Shown here: positions 8,115 to 15,822 of the stretch, piece by piece
How positions within the stretch are numbered: position 1 is the stretch's first letter
Layout: each line of letters begins with the position of its first letter
Assembly: GCA_045538895.1 (NCBI GenBank)
Contig: JAZQEH010000023.1
Coordinates: 1 to 18,422, forward strand
Direction: 5' to 3'
Source: UMGS902 sp045538895
GTDB taxonomy: Bacteria; Bacillota; Clostridia; Oscillospirales; CAG-272
Length of the DNA stretch: 18,422 nt
Made by a program: the position numbers and the translations under genes
The notes under the pieces: generated by a model
Databases searched by the model: none
The model's input: the letters and a program-made list of their open reading frames with translations, nothing else
What the model was told of the DNA's origin: nothing

Positions 8115-8119
8115 GTTTA

Positions 8120-9340
8120 TTACTTGTTCTTTGCGTCAACCATAGCCTGAACCTTAATCGGCAGACCGTAAAGGTTGATAAAGCCCGCGCTATCCTTCTG
8201 GTCATAGTCGCTTTCGCCGAAGGTTGCAATTTCCTCGCTGTAAAGCGAATACTTGCTCCATACGCCTGCATTAATCATGTTGCCCTTGTAGAGCTTAAGG
8301 CGTACCTTACCGGTAACCTTTTCCTGAGTCTTGTCAACGAATGCTGCAAGAGCCTCACGGAGAGGTGTGAACCACTGACCGTTGTAAACAAGCTCTGCAT
8401 AAGTGATAGCGAGCTTCTGCTTTTCGTGCATTGTCATCTTATCAAGGCAGATGCTTTCAAGCACGCTGTGTGCCTTGTAGAGAATTGCTCCGCCGGGAGT
8501 TTCATAAACGCCACGGCACTTCATACCTACAAGACGGTTTTCAACGATGTCAAGAAGACCGATACCGTTAGCACCGCCAAGCTCATTAAGCTTAAGGATG
8601 ATTTCCTTTGCACTCATCTTCTTGCCATCAAGTGCAACGGGAACACCCTGCTCAAAGTCGAGTTCAACATAAGTGGGAACGTCGGGAGCCTGAATGGGAG
8701 AAACACCCATTTCAAGGAAACCGGGCTTTTCGTACTGCGGCTCGTTTCCTGTATCCTCAAGGTCAAGACCTTCATGAGAAAGGTGCCAGAGGTTCTTATC
8801 CTTTGAATAGTTGGTTTCACGGTTTATCTTAAGTGGAATGTTGTGCGCCTCTGCATAGTCAATTTCCTCTTCACGTGATTTGATATCCCACTCACGCCAA
8901 GGAGCAATAATGGGCATATCGGGAGCGAAGTGCTTAATAGTAAGCTCAAAACGAACCTGGTCGTTACCCTTACCCGTACAACCGTGACAAATTGCGTCAG
9001 CACCCTCTTTAAGTGCAATTTCTACAAGTCCCTTTGCAATGCAAGGACGTGCATGGCTTGTACCGAGGAGGTATTCCTCATATACAGCACCAGCCTTAAC
9101 GCAAGGAATGATGTAATCGTTTACATACTCCTCGGTAAGGTCAAGAACGTAAAGCTTGGATGCACCTGTCTTGAGTGCCTTTTCTTCAAGACCTTCAAGC
9201 TCGTCAGCCTGTCCAACGTTACCCGAAACTGCGATAACCTCGCAGTTATTATAGTTTTCCTTAAGCCACGGAATGATAATAGAAGTATCAAGTCCTCCCG
9301 AATATGCGAGAACTACTTTTTTGATATTTTTCTTATCCAT
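8120..9340 (-). CDS. argG: Argininosuccinate synthase
   Basis: It condenses citrulline and aspartate, using ATP, into argininosuccinate. The 406-aa length is standard. The ATP pyrophosphatase loop AYSGGLDTS is at 12-20 and HGCTGKGNDQ at 119-128. It is the first gene of the arginine operon. AAAGGAG lies 9 bp before ATG, and a consensus promoter with ArgR-like boxes lies immediately upstream. Confidence 0.97.
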   Translation of the reverse strand: MDKKNIKKVVLAYSGGLDTSIIIPWLKENYNNCEVIAVSGNVGQADELEGLEEKALKTGASKLYVLDLTEEYVNDYIIPCVKAGAVYEEYLLGTSHARPCIAKGLVEIALKEGADAICHGCTGKGNDQVRFELTIKHFAPDMPIIAPWREWDIKSREEEIDYAEAHNIPLKINRETNYSKDKNLWHLSHEGLDLEDTGNEPQYEKPGFLEMGVSPIQAPDVPTYVELDFEQGVPVALDGKKMSAKEIILKLNELGGANGIGLLDIVENRLVGMKCRGVYETPGGAILYKAHSVLESICLDKMTMHEKQKLAITYAELVYNGQWFTPLREALAAFVDKTQEKVTGKVRLKLYKGNMINAGVWSKYSLYSEEIATFGESDYDQKDSAGFINLYGLPIKVQAMVDAKNK

Positions 9341-9362
9341 GATGTATCTCCTTTGGGATATT

Positions 9363-9376
9363 TGAATATTTATGCA
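9363..9376. promoter_or_regulatory. Candidate ARG box 1 (ArgR/AhrC operator) at the argG transcript start
   Basis: TGAATATTTATGCA matches the palindromic ARG box form TGAATwwwwATTCA at 13 of 14 positions. It overlaps the predicted start of transcription, just downstream of the -10 at 9385-9380. Binding of arginine-loaded ArgR here would block transcription. The regulator gene is not in the window. Confidence 0.65.
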
Positions 9377-9379
9377 TTG

Positions 9380-9408
9380 ATTTTACACCAAATATAAGGA
9401 TTTGTCAA
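9380..9408 (-). promoter_or_regulatory. Sigma-A promoter of the arginine operon
   Basis: On the minus strand, TTGACA (9408-9403) is followed after exactly 17 bp by TAAAAT (9385-9380). This is near-consensus, and the transcript would start about 32 bases before the argG ATG. It is the only convincing promoter found for the seven arginine genes. Confidence 0.8.
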
Positions 9409-9415
9409 CCCTTTT

Positions 9416-9439
9416 AGAATAAATATTCATAAATATTCA
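9416..9439. promoter_or_regulatory. Candidate ARG boxes 2-3 upstream of the argG -35
   Basis: AGAATAAATATTCA (9416-9429) matches the ARG box at 13 of 14 positions. TAAATATTCA occurs twice head to tail (9420-9429 and 9430-9439), spaced by exactly one helical turn. The centre of this box is 53 bp, about five turns, from box 1, with the promoter between them. That is a fitting geometry for an ArgR hexamer holding both sites. Confidence 0.6.
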
Positions 9440-9563
9440 CATTTATATGCAAAGTGCATACTTTGTCTAAGTGAGGCTTTAAAGTTATGTGCATTCTGAC
9501 GAAGAAAACACCGCTTTGCAACATTTTCAATGAAAAAATATACATTATATATTATATATAATC

Positions 9564-9588
9564 AAAAAATTACGCTGATTAATCAGCG
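9564..9588 (-). terminator. Terminator of the AI-2E gene pair
   Basis: The perfect 16-bp palindrome CGCTGATTAATCAGCG (9573-9588) is followed on the minus strand by TAATTTTTTG. The TAA stop of the upstream gene (9581-9579) lies in the middle of the palindrome. A T run on the plus side too makes it possibly bidirectional. Confidence 0.75.
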
Positions 9589-10727
9589 GAATTTTTTACC
9601 GTTTCTTGCTTTTTATTTTTCCAGCCGATAAATATGTCACGAAGCGTTACATAAATCGGCAATGCGCAAAGTGCGCCCAAGAGATTTCCAAGGAAGTATC
9701 CTATAAACACGCAGATAATGGTTGTTCCGAGCGAAACACGTACCTTTCTGTTTGTGATACGCGGGGTAAGAAACAGATAGTCGATAAATGAAAGTGCCGC
9801 AAACACAATCAGGAACCACACGGTCTTTTCCGTATCGGTTACAAAGACCACAAACAGTCCTATACCGCCGCCGATAAGTGTACCGACAACGGGAACAAAA
9901 CTGCACACGGCAACAGTAAGTGCGATAAGCGAATAAAACTCAAGCCCCATTGCGAGAAGCACAAGATAGTATACTACAGCAAGTGCAACCATGTTGTATG
10001 CCCTTGCAGAGTAAAAATATACCATGTTTCTGTACAGTGCACCAAAGAAGTCAGAAACCTTACGGCTGATGCTCTCCGAAAAGAGTGCGGCATTAACCTT
10101 TCGTGCAATGGATTTCAGCTTGTCGCGGCGGAACATTGAGTATACAGAAATAATCAATGCAAGTACCCAGTTTGAAAGGATTGACACCACGTTTCCAAGT
10201 GCACCTGCAACCGCAACTGCAACACTTGGAAAATCCGAGAGCCACTCGCTGAGTGTCTTGTTAATAGCATTTACAAGCGTTGTGAGGTTTTGCTCGAGAA
10301 AACTGAAGTTTTCGGAAATCTCGGAAACAAAGTCGTTGAGTATAGGAAAATATACTCCTGCGAAGTTTGCCACAAACGTGTACGCCCTTGAAACCTGCGA
10401 AACGACAATAAGAATTACCAGTACAACAACAGATAAAAGCAGTACATACGCACAAATAATTGCAAGAATCTGTGCCTTTTTATGATAGTTCTTATGCTTT
10501 TTCAGAAGCTTCTGAAACTTTACCTCAAAAAAGTCCACTATGGGTAGCAGTACGAGCATCAGCAAAAATGCATAGAGCAAAGGCAGCATCACCTTGAAAA
10601 CTCCGCCGAAGAACGCCGAAACCGCTTTGATATTAAGCAATGCGCTGAACGTGATTGCCGCAAAAGCAACTACTATAAGCACAAGCAATGCCGTAGTATT
10701 GTACTTCGTATTCTTTTCAAACTTCAT
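9579..10727 (-). CDS. AI-2E family membrane protein (second of a tandem pair)
   Basis: The 382-aa integral membrane protein has about seven or eight hydrophobic segments. It opens with two close N-terminal spans, then a long soluble stretch of about residues 120-180, then a C-terminal group of spans with FVPVVGTLIGGGIGL, in the pattern of the AI-2E transporter family (PF01594; PerM/YdiK/TqsA type). The family motif region is more diverged than in its upstream neighbour: TPRITNRKVRVSLGTTI stands where P-x-I-x-G is usual. Family members have been linked to autoinducer-2 export, Na+/H+ exchange or unknown cargo; the substrate here is unknown. The start codon overlaps the stop of the upstream paralogue as ATGA. 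Confidence 0.85.
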   Translation of the reverse strand: MKFEKNTKYNTTALLVLIVVAFAAITFSALLNIKAVSAFFGGVFKVMLPLLYAFLLMLVLLPIVDFFEVKFQKLLKKHKNYHKKAQILAIICAYVLLLSVVVLVILIVVSQVSRAYTFVANFAGVYFPILNDFVSEISENFSFLEQNLTTLVNAINKTLSEWLSDFPSVAVAVAGALGNVVSILSNWVLALIISVYSMFRRDKLKSIARKVNAALFSESISRKVSDFFGALYRNMVYFYSARAYNMVALAVVYYLVLLAMGLEFYSLIALTVAVCSFVPVVGTLIGGGIGLFVVFVTDTEKTVWFLIVFAALSFIDYLFLTPRITNRKVRVSLGTTIICVFIGYFLGNLLGALCALPIYVTLRDIFIGWKNKKQETVKNSAD

Positions 10728-11923
10728 TTTGCCGCCCCCTTTCTGCCACTGTATGCCGCTGTATCCGTGGGCAAGCCCTTTTTCTTAAGTCTGCCGCACA
10801 CAAATTCGTTGAATGCGTAGTAAATTACAGTAAATACAGGAACTCCGATAAACATGCCGACTATTCCGAAAAGTCCGCCGCCAAACGTAATTGCAATGAT
10901 TATAAGCAGCGAGTCAACACCGACCTTTTCGCCGAGAATTTTCGGGCCGACGATGTTACCGTCAATCTGCTGAATTACAAGAACCAGAATTATAAACCAT
11001 ATCACCTTTACAGGCTCTGCAACAAGTATGATAAATGCACACGGAATAGCACCGATAAACGGTCCGAAATACGGAATCATGTCCGTAATTCCGCATACGA
11101 GCGACACAAGCGGATAATACGGTATGTCAAAAATGCCGAAAACAACAAAGTTTACAAGCGTGATAAGCAAGGCGTTAAAAATTTTACCCGAAATGAATTT
11201 GGAAAAAACATCATCGGTATAGGATATCCATTTTCTTGCAACGCTATTGAATTTTGCCGAGAATATCCAATCGGAAATTTTGGATATGCCCAAAAAAAGC
11301 CTTTCCTTTTCAAGGAGAAAATAAATAGCAAATATAAATGAAACAATAATCTTTGAAATGATAGAAACAATTTTAGAAGAATACTTTACCAAAGCATTTG
11401 CAAAATTTCCCAAAAATCCGAATGCCGAGCTGAACATATCGTCAATCGAATCAATAAGCTTTTCGTTGTTGAAAAGCGACGAAAAAGCGTCGCTTCCGTT
11501 TTTCTGCATATCAAGAATAATTTCCTTGACAAAATCAGTCACCTTGCTTGCGTATCCGCCAAGACGTGCCTCAAGAGTAGCATAGTTAGCCGCGATCTGC
11601 GGTACCATTATTCCGAGAAACGCCGCAATAACCAGAAATACAAGCAGCATTGCACATACAACGGCAAGCACTCTTGAAAGCTTTGGCTTTTTGCGGAGCT
11701 TTTTGAAAACCTTTTTTTCAAAAAATCGACAAATCGGAAAAACAAGATATGCTATTGCAAACCCAAAAAACACGGGGCTTATAGCGGTGAAAAAATCCTT
11801 TAAAAAGCCAAAAACAACCGACGGGAAAAAGCAGGCAAGTACAATAGCCACCGCAAGCAGAATCGTACAGCATGAGTATATTAAAACGGTTGTGTGCCTT
11901 TTTGTCCATTCAAAATTCAGCAT
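10724..11923 (-). CDS. AI-2E family membrane protein (first of a tandem pair)
   Basis: The 399-aa product is a canonical AI-2E family (PF01594) membrane protein. The family core is easily seen toward the C-terminus: DMIPYFGPFIGAIP, QQIDGNIVGPKILGEKVGV and GGGLFGIVGMFIGVPVF. Two hydrophobic spans open the protein and several more follow the soluble middle part. The tail is basic (RLKKKG). AAAGGG lies 7 bp before ATG. It is co-transcribed with the paralogue downstream (4-bp overlap) and divergent from ispE across 120 bp holding both promoters. The transported substrate cannot be inferred. Confidence 0.9.
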   Translation of the reverse strand: MLNFEWTKRHTTVLIYSCCTILLAVAIVLACFFPSVVFGFLKDFFTAISPVFFGFAIAYLVFPICRFFEKKVFKKLRKKPKLSRVLAVVCAMLLVFLVIAAFLGIMVPQIAANYATLEARLGGYASKVTDFVKEIILDMQKNGSDAFSSLFNNEKLIDSIDDMFSSAFGFLGNFANALVKYSSKIVSIISKIIVSFIFAIYFLLEKERLFLGISKISDWIFSAKFNSVARKWISYTDDVFSKFISGKIFNALLITLVNFVVFGIFDIPYYPLVSLVCGITDMIPYFGPFIGAIPCAFIILVAEPVKVIWFIILVLVIQQIDGNIVGPKILGEKVGVDSLLIIIAITFGGGLFGIVGMFIGVPVFTVIYYAFNEFVCGRLKKKGLPTDTAAYSGRKGAAK

Positions 11924-11955
11924 ATCCGCACCCTTTCCAAACTGACTTCAGGTAA

Positions 11956-11984
11956 ATTATAGCACAAAAATTATAATATTTACA
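11956..11984 (-). promoter_or_regulatory. Extended -10 promoter for the AI-2E pair
   Basis: On the minus strand TATAAT (11961-11956) is preceded by TGC, an extended -10 element. The matching -35 at 17 bp is weak (TGTAAA, 11984-11979). A second TATAAT at 11975-11970 is a possible alternative. Confidence 0.6.
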
Positions 11985-11991
11985 GTATTTC

Positions 11992-12020
11992 TTGAAAAAT
12001 TCACAAAGTGAGTATATAAT
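11992..12020 (+). promoter_or_regulatory. Sigma-A promoter for ispE and the hydrolase
   Basis: TTGAAA (11992-11997), a 17-bp spacer and TATAAT (12015-12020) give a near-consensus promoter. The transcript leader would be under 20 nt and carries AAAGGAGGG at 12029-12036. Confidence 0.8.
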
Positions 12021-12043
12021 ACTTTTAAAAAGGAGGGCTGAAG

Positions 12044-12931
12044 ATGAAAAATAATATAGGAATGGAAGTTCGTGCAAACGGCAAGGTCAATCTTTTTCTC
12101 GACGTCCTCTCGCTTACCGCAAACGGATTCCATGAAATAAAAAGCATTATGCAAAGCGTCAGCCTTTGCGACAGATTGATAGTATCCGCCTCACGAGGCT
12201 CGATAAACCATGTATCAATTTCCTGCGACGTTCCGTATATCCCCTGCGATGAGCGCAACATTGCATACCGTGCCGCTATGGCGTATCTCGAAAAAAGCGG
12301 CATCCGTGCCGACGTTGAAATATCAATATATAAACGTATTCCCGTTTCCGGCGGAATGGCAGGCGGAAGCACAGATGCAGCAGCCGTACTGAAGGCACTT
12401 AACAAGCTTCTCGGCGGTGCGGTTCCAAACGATGAATTATATACAATCGCCGCCTCGCTCGGCAGCGACATTCCGTTTTGCATGTCAGGAAAGACAATGC
12501 TATGCGAGGGACGGGGTGAAATACTGACTCCGCTTGAAAACCGTGCAAAGCTCCTCTTTTTAATCGTTCCAAGCAGCGAAAGCGTGTCAACCCCGTGGGC
12601 ATACGGCGAGCTTGACAAACGCTACGGCGACTTTGGCGGCAGAAGCAACGAGGAGAGATACTCAGCCCTATGCACAGCCCTTGCAAGCGGCGATGCTACG
12701 GGCGTTTGCAAGAACATGTACAACATTTTTGAAGACGTTATTCTCCCCGAAAGACCGCTTGCGGCAAAAGCAAAATCGCTCTTGCTTGAAAGCGGCGCTA
12801 TGGGAGCTATGATGAGCGGCAGCGGCCCTACCGTTTTCGGCATTTTCAAAGACGAAGAAACACGTAGTGCAGCAATGCAGACATTGAAAAACAGCGGCTA
12901 TCATCCAAAAGCCGCAGAAAGTATGGTATAA
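12044..12931 (+). CDS. ispE: 4-diphosphocytidyl-2-C-methyl-D-erythritol kinase
   Basis: This GHMP-family kinase phosphorylates CDP-methylerythritol in the MEP route to isoprenoids. The 295-aa length is typical. Lys14 in ANGKVNLFLDV is the expected catalytic lysine, NGFHEIKSIMQ is at about 27-37, the ATP loop PVSGGMAGGSTDAAA at 100-114, the catalytic Asp at 142 in GSDIPF, and the C-terminal motif MMSGSGPTVFG at 256-266. The start is fixed by a strong AAGGAGG 7-8 bp upstream. The hydrolase gene begins 2 bp after its stop. Confidence 0.95.
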   Translation: MKNNIGMEVRANGKVNLFLDVLSLTANGFHEIKSIMQSVSLCDRLIVSASRGSINHVSISCDVPYIPCDERNIAYRAAMAYLEKSGIRADVEISIYKRIPVSGGMAGGSTDAAAVLKALNKLLGGAVPNDELYTIAASLGSDIPFCMSGKTMLCEGRGEILTPLENRAKLLFLIVPSSESVSTPWAYGELDKRYGDFGGRSNEERYSALCTALASGDATGVCKNMYNIFEDVILPERPLAAKAKSLLLESGAMGAMMSGSGPTVFGIFKDEETRSAAMQTLKNSGYHPKAAESMV

Positions 12932-12933
12932 AA

Positions 12934-13659
12934 ATGGACAAGAAATTTCTCAAAGAACGCTTTAACAAACTCTGCCTTTCAAATATAGACCTTATCAAAG
13001 GCGAGATTAAAGGCATAGCCCTTTATTTTACAGGACTCGGACACGCTACGCAACCCGCAAACGATATGGTTGCGGCACCCGTATGTGCAGAAAACGGTAT
13101 TCTGTATATTCTCCCTTTTTACAACCCATGGTGCTGGATGAACAAGAAAACCGTTGAATACGTTGATACACTCGTTGAAACGGCAATGGAGCTTTTCGGT
13201 ATACCGAAGGATGCACCTGTGGGAATCTACGGCGGCAGCATGGGCGGTCACAACACGTTCCATTATGCGATAAAGTCAAAGCACCGTATTGTTGCCGCAG
13301 ACGTGCTCTGCCCCTGCTGCAACATGGAATACGAAATGGCTTACAGTACAAACACCCTCTTCCGCTCCTACTTTGAAGCCGCACTTGAGGACACCGACGA
13401 TTTTGAGAAATACATACACGAAAACTCACCCGTCAATATGGTTGAAAAGCTTCCCAAAATCCCATACCGCTTCGTAGTGGGACTCAAGGATTTAGTGCTT
13501 GTCCCCTCTCAGCACAGTGACCTTATGATAGCGAGAATGCTTGAAAGCGGTCACGAGGTCGAAAGAATCGACTTCCCCGAGGTTGCGCATTGCAACCTCC
13601 CCCACCGTGACAGAATAAACGAGCATAAATGGTTGTGTGAAAAAATACTCAACAGTTAA
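12934..13659 (+). CDS. Alpha/beta hydrolase (prolyl-oligopeptidase-like peptidase/esterase)
   Basis: The 241-aa product has the alpha/beta hydrolase nucleophile elbow YGGSMGG with Ser102. An acid is likely at Asp186 (VGLKDLVLV) and a histidine at 219 (VAHCNLPH), giving a complete triad. No signal peptide or membrane span is seen, so it should be cytoplasmic. The middle region holds a cysteine cluster (CPCC at 126-129). The gene follows ispE after 2 bp, so the two share a transcript, but there is no reason to link it to isoprenoid synthesis beyond position. The substrate is unknown. The last codons (Leu-Asn-Ser-stop) lie in an 18-bp tandem duplication. Confidence 0.8.
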   Translation: MDKKFLKERFNKLCLSNIDLIKGEIKGIALYFTGLGHATQPANDMVAAPVCAENGILYILPFYNPWCWMNKKTVEYVDTLVETAMELFGIPKDAPVGIYGGSMGGHNTFHYAIKSKHRIVAADVLCPCCNMEYEMAYSTNTLFRSYFEAALEDTDDFEKYIHENSPVNMVEKLPKIPYRFVVGLKDLVLVPSQHSDLMIARMLESGHEVERIDFPEVAHCNLPHRDRINEHKWLCEKILNS

Positions 13660-13683
13660 AAAATGCTCAACAGTTAAAAAATG
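13648..13683 (+). repeat. Perfect 18-bp tandem duplication across the hydrolase stop codon
   Basis: CTCAACAGTTAAAAAATG occurs twice head to tail (13648-13665 and 13666-13683). The first unit holds the last codons and TAA stop of the hydrolase gene; the second lies after the stop and runs into the terminator stem. It is probably a recent slippage duplication. Confidence 0.9.
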
Positions 13684-13704
13684 CAGGGCAATGCCCTGCA
13701 TTTT
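13678..13704. terminator. Bidirectional terminator between the hydrolase and CPBP genes
   Basis: A 12-bp perfect stem (AAAATGCAGGGC at 13678-13689, complement at 13693-13704) with a 3-nt AAT loop has A and T flanks on both sides. It lies between two convergent genes, and the minus-strand CPBP stop codon (13705-13703) overlaps its edge. Confidence 0.85.
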
Positions 13705-14713
13705 ATACTATTAATGCCGAAACAATGGGATACGCAATCGCAAACGTAATAAACAAAATCACACCTACATTGACAAATGCAGTTGTCGCCTCGCTATCCT
13801 TAGGAAGCTCAAACACCGCCTTTTCAAAACGAATCTGCTTCATCCGCTTGAACAGCCAGAACACACCGAGGAATGCCATTGCCATAAGACCTACGCTGTA
13901 CCATGACACTATTCCGTATGCAAACATGTTTGATTCCACAATTTCAAAAAGTTCTTCAACTGACGTTTCACTTGTAGAAAGCTCAAGGAATCTTTCATAT
14001 TCGGGAACAAACTCCTTAAACAAAAGCGGTATAACGGCACCGAAAAAGTTAAATGCCGCATGTAGGAGCCAGTTGTAAAGCAAACTGCCCTTTCTGATAT
14101 AAAGATATCCGTAAAGCAAGCCGACAAGGAACGTGTAAAACAACTGCTGAACGCTCATATGATACAGTGCAAACACTATAGCCGAAAAGATAACCGACAG
14201 TTTTTCGCCGTAACCGCGTGTGCGGTCAATTATCAGTTTTCTGAACATCAGCTCCTCAAAAAACGGGCCTATCAGCACAGAAAAGATGAGTGCATCAACC
14301 CATGAAATCTTATTGATAATTTCAAGTGTCTGCGACATGGGCATTATATCAAACCACTCATAAATAAGTGCCGAAACATAGTTGCCAAGCATCTCTCCGA
14401 TGTACATAAGCGAAATAGACATAACAAACGCAGTAATAAGCGTTTGAAACGGGCATTTTACCTTTTCGGTATCAAAGCGGTCCAAAGAGCGGATACAAAG
14501 ATAAAACACCGGTGTGCCGATAAGATACATCGTTACTGTGGAAAGTATAACTATTCCTCTGTATGACATCCCGTTTTCCAAAAAGCCGGGGAAAAGGACG
14601 GTTACAATGAGTTCAAATGCAATCTGTGCTAAAAGAGTTGCGGCAAAAAACAAAGTGAGTGCTATACCTATGCGTGAAAACGCTTTTTTCGCACTACTGA
14701 AATCGTATTCCAT
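13703..14713 (-). CDS. CPBP family intramembrane glutamic endopeptidase
   Basis: The 336-aa polytopic membrane protein belongs to the CPBP/Abi family (PF02517), related to Rce1 CAAX proteases. All the expected active-site motifs are present: EELMFR with Glu153, Glu154 and Arg158, the FALYH motif with His185, and the LLHAAFN motif with His218 and Asn222. About eight hydrophobic spans are visible. In bacteria such proteins are tied to bacteriocin immunity, peptide maturation or unknown tasks; no bacteriocin gene is near. TTAGGAG lies upstream of ATG. It stands alone, divergent from the PfoR-like gene. Confidence 0.9.
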   Translation of the reverse strand: MEYDFSSAKKAFSRIGIALTLFFAATLLAQIAFELIVTVLFPGFLENGMSYRGIVILSTVTMYLIGTPVFYLCIRSLDRFDTEKVKCPFQTLITAFVMSISLMYIGEMLGNYVSALIYEWFDIMPMSQTLEIINKISWVDALIFSVLIGPFFEELMFRKLIIDRTRGYGEKLSVIFSAIVFALYHMSVQQLFYTFLVGLLYGYLYIRKGSLLYNWLLHAAFNFFGAVIPLLFKEFVPEYERFLELSTSETSVEELFEIVESNMFAYGIVSWYSVGLMAMAFLGVFWLFKRMKQIRFEKAVFELPKDSEATTAFVNVGVILFITFAIAYPIVSALIV

Positions 14714-14733
14714 GAAAAACTCCTAAGGAAAAT

Positions 14734-14739
14734 ATTATA
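14734..14739 (-). promoter_or_regulatory. Candidate -10 box for the CPBP gene
   Basis: A perfect TATAAT on the minus strand lies about 20 bp before the CPBP ATG, but no good -35 is found at 16-18 bp (ATATTT or TATTTA). Confidence 0.35.
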
Positions 14740-14761
14740 CCTATAGTTTACCTAATAAATA

Positions 14762-14790
14762 TTGAAATTTCAAGTGAATTGTGATAAAAT
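14762..14790 (+). promoter_or_regulatory. Promoter of the PfoR-like/DUF5662 operon
   Basis: TTGAAA (14762-14767), a 17-bp spacer and TAAAAT (14785-14790) preceded by TGA form a near-consensus promoter with an extended -10. The -35 is half of a perfect 12-bp palindrome, TTGAAATTTCAA (14762-14773), which could be an operator. Confidence 0.7.
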
Positions 14791-14822
14791 AAACCACAAT
14801 ATCGCAAATAAGGAGAATAAAC

Positions 14823-15812
14823 TTGAAAAACTTTTTCGAACGCTATTTTGTAAAAGCGATGGGGGCAATGGCGCAAGGTCTTTTTGCTTCCCTAATCATC
14901 GGTACGATTTTCAATCAGCTTGCAAGTATTCCCGTGCTTTCCTTTCTCGCAAGCTTTACAGGTCAGATAGGTGCATCAAGCCCCGTTGTCGGCAGTGCAA
15001 TAGGCGTTGCCATTGCATATTCGCTCGGCGCAAAGTCGCTTGTGCTTTTCACAAGTGCGGTTACAGGTGCCCTCGGCTATGCACTCGGCGGTCCCATAGG
15101 TGCTTATATCGCATCGGTTATCGGTGCCGAGATCGGCAGTCTTATCGGCGGCAAGACAAAGCTTGATATTATTCTTACCCCTGCGCTTACCATTATATCC
15201 GGCGGCATTGTCGGTATCTTCGTAGGTCCTTACATAAACGCATTTATGACAAGCATCGGCGACTTTATAAATACCGCAACAAATCTGCACCCTATCCCAA
15301 TGGGTGTTGTCGTATCGGTGGTAATCGGCATGGCGCTCACCGCCCCGATTTCTTCTGCCGCTATCTGTATTTCTATCGGCATTAACGGCATTGCAGCGGG
15401 TGCAGCCTGCGTTGGTTGCTGTTGCCAGATGATAGGCTTTGCCGCAGCAAGCTACCGTGAAAACGGCTTCAGCGGCGCACTCTCGCAGGGTATCGGAACG
15501 TCCATGCTCCAGTTCCCCAATATTTTAAGGCATCCGCAGATATGGCTTGCACCTACACTTGCATCCGCAATTTTAGGTCCCGTTTCCACAGCGGTACTCG
15601 AAATGACCAACACCTCTACAGGTGCAGGTATGGGTACATCGGGACTTGTGGGACAGTTCGGTGCATTTAATGCAATGGGAGCAACGGTAAACAGTGCTAT
15701 TTTCGTGCTGCTTATGCACTTTGTTCTCCCCGCTCTGCTTACGCTTTCGTTTGACCTTACGTTCCGCAAGTTTGGCTGGATAAAGCAGGGCTATATGAAG
15801 CTTCAGAATTGA
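14823..15812 (+). CDS. PfoR-like PTS IIC-type membrane protein
   Basis: The 329-aa product is very hydrophobic and rich in Gly and Ala, with about eight to ten spans. It matches the PTS EIIC type 2-like family (PF13303; COG3641, the PfoR 'putative toxin regulator' group). Named after the Clostridium perfringens pfoR gene, the family resembles sugar-permease domains, but no IIA, IIB or HPr domain is present in the protein or nearby, and its cargo is unknown. The start is taken as TTG at 14823 because AAGGAG ends 7 bp before it; the first ATG is at codon 13 with no ribosome site. It leads a two-gene operon with the DUF5662 gene. Confidence 0.85.
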   Translation: MKNFFERYFVKAMGAMAQGLFASLIIGTIFNQLASIPVLSFLASFTGQIGASSPVVGSAIGVAIAYSLGAKSLVLFTSAVTGALGYALGGPIGAYIASVIGAEIGSLIGGKTKLDIILTPALTIISGGIVGIFVGPYINAFMTSIGDFINTATNLHPIPMGVVVSVVIGMALTAPISSAAICISIGINGIAAGAACVGCCCQMIGFAAASYRENGFSGALSQGIGTSMLQFPNILRHPQIWLAPTLASAILGPVSTAVLEMTNTSTGAGMGTSGLVGQFGAFNAMGATVNSAIFVLLMHFVLPALLTLSFDLTFRKFGWIKQGYMKLQN

Positions 15813-15822
15813 GGGGTTTGCT

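Noticed and set aside
9466..9562. A small gene or RNA in the AT-rich stretch between argG and the AI-2E genes
   Set aside because: Only AT-rich alternating sequence (ATTATATATTATATATAA-like) without a start site, stable fold or terminator of its own was found.
10724..11923. A quorum-sensing system based on the AI-2E genes
   Set aside because: No luxS, lsr genes or sensor kinase lies nearby, and the family name does not establish autoinducer transport.
13703..14713. A bacteriocin or abortive-infection locus around the CPBP protease
   Set aside because: No precursor peptide with a double-Gly leader, no ABC exporter and no other defence gene is present around it.
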